Shown here: positions 5,211 through 5,481 of the stretch, piece after piece | Numbering within the stretch: the stretch's first letter is position 1 | Layout of the letters: each line of letters begins with the position of its first letter | Assembly: GCA_031280075.1 (NCBI GenBank) | Contig: JAITHG010000026.1 | Span: 1 to 5,481, forward strand | Direction of reading: 5' to 3' | DNA length: 5,481 nucleotides | From: Eubacteriales Family XIII. Incertae Sedis bacterium | Lineage (GTDB): Bacteria; Bacillota_A; Clostridia; Peptostreptococcales; Anaerovoracaceae | The notes under the pieces: generated by a model | Told to the model about the DNA's origin: nothing | The model's input: the letters and a program-made list of their open reading frames with translations, nothing else | The model's database searches: none | Translations under genes and position numbers: made by a program

Positions 5211-5481
5211 ATGCCGCTGAAAGCACTGCTTTTCGATTGCGACGGCGTCATCGCCGAAACCGAGGGCGATGGGCATCGCGTCGCCTTCAATGAGGCATTT
5301 GCGAGGGAAGGGATCGATGCCCGCTGGGATGTGCAGCAATATGGCGAGCTGCTGAAGGTCGGCGGAGGGAAGGAGCGCATGCGGTTCTTTTTTGGCAGCG
5401 ATCCGGGGAAATACCCTCCGGCGGAGTTCGGCGATGAGCGGATTGCAAATCTGCACAGGATCAAGACGGAGATCTTCCTCG
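5211..5481 (+). CDS. HAD-superfamily phosphatase, CbbY-like, N-terminal part
   Basis: The first 90 residues are present and the right window edge cuts the gene. HAD motif I is LLFDCDGV, with the nucleophile Asp9 and acid/base Asp11. After it come ETEG, 'AFNEAFAREGI' and 'YGELLKVGGGKERMRFF', in the position of the helical cap of subfamily IA. The cap pattern W-(x)n-Y-x-x-L-L-x-x-x-G-G-K-E-R is what I associate with CbbY-type proteins; the characterised bacterial CbbY hydrolyses xylulose-1,5-bisphosphate. Beta-phosphoglucomutase or another sugar-phosphate phosphatase is possible, since motifs II-IV lie beyond the window. The ATG at 5211 is firmly set by AGGAG (5200-5204), 6 bases upstream. It follows the GldA-like gene after 120 bases and has its own near-consensus promoter, so it can be expressed apart from the operon. 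A role in clearing a phosphorylated ketose by-product is inference. Confidence 0.87.
   Translation, partial: MPLKALLFDCDGVIAETEGDGHRVAFNEAFAREGIDARWDVQQYGELLKVGGGKERMRFFFGSDPGKYPPAEFGDERIANLHRIKTEIFL

Noticed and set aside
4443..5464. Long minus-strand open frames of over 300 codons opposite the GldA-like and HAD genes
   Set aside because: Their translations show no family motifs and are rich in the Pro, Arg, Ser, His and Cys typical of antisense frames in G+C-rich genes. The plus strand carries clear protein families and a promoter there.
1..5481. CRISPR, phage/IS, toxin-antitoxin or other defence system
   Set aside because: There are no spaced repeats, terminal inverted repeats, transposase or integrase motifs, or defence domains. 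Every gene fits transport and carbohydrate metabolism.

Overview
The window is a compact, same-strand carbohydrate or polyol utilisation locus from a bacterium. The base composition is clearly G+C-rich by eye. Intergenic gaps are very short, start codons include a probable TTG, and Shine-Dalgarno sites are strong. The TRAP substrate-binding protein is a lipoprotein that carries six cysteines besides the lipidated one. Together these suggest an obligate anaerobe such as a G+C-rich member of the Clostridia or Negativicutes, or a member of the Synergistota. The sequence alone does not settle which, so this is inference.

Layout, all on the + strand: (1) bases 2-193, the C-terminal end of an FGGY-family sugar/polyol kinase cut by the window edge; (2) 195-1328, a TRAP substrate-binding lipoprotein (DctP family); (3) 1355-1864, the TRAP small membrane subunit (DctQ); (4) 1861-3168, the TRAP large membrane subunit (DctM), overlapping dctQ by 4 bp; (5) 3184-3957, a classical NAD-type short-chain dehydrogenase resembling the GolD/DthD polyol dehydrogenases; (6) 3969-5090, a GldA-like metal-dependent dehydrogenase; (7) a 120-bp intergenic region with a small hairpin, a near-consensus sigma70/sigmaA promoter and a 14-bp palindrome over the expected transcription start; (8) 5211-5481, the N-terminal part of a CbbY-like HAD phosphatase cut by the window edge.

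Genes 1-6 are separated by -4 to 26 bp and are very probably one transcription unit whose promoter lies upstream of the window. The simplest model is that the TRAP system imports a small polyol or neutral sugar. One or both dehydrogenases convert it to a ketose, and the FGGY kinase phosphorylates that product into central metabolism. The CbbY-like phosphatase has its own promoter and could remove a sugar-phosphate by-product. TRAP transporters usually carry organic acids. Here the arginine that normally binds the substrate carboxylate in DctP proteins appears to be asparagine, which fits a non-acid ligand. The substrate cannot be named from the sequence.

I saw no mobile element, CRISPR array, tRNA or rRNA, and no defence-type system. 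The most interesting content is the possible non-acid TRAP pathway and the promoter/operator in front of the HAD gene.
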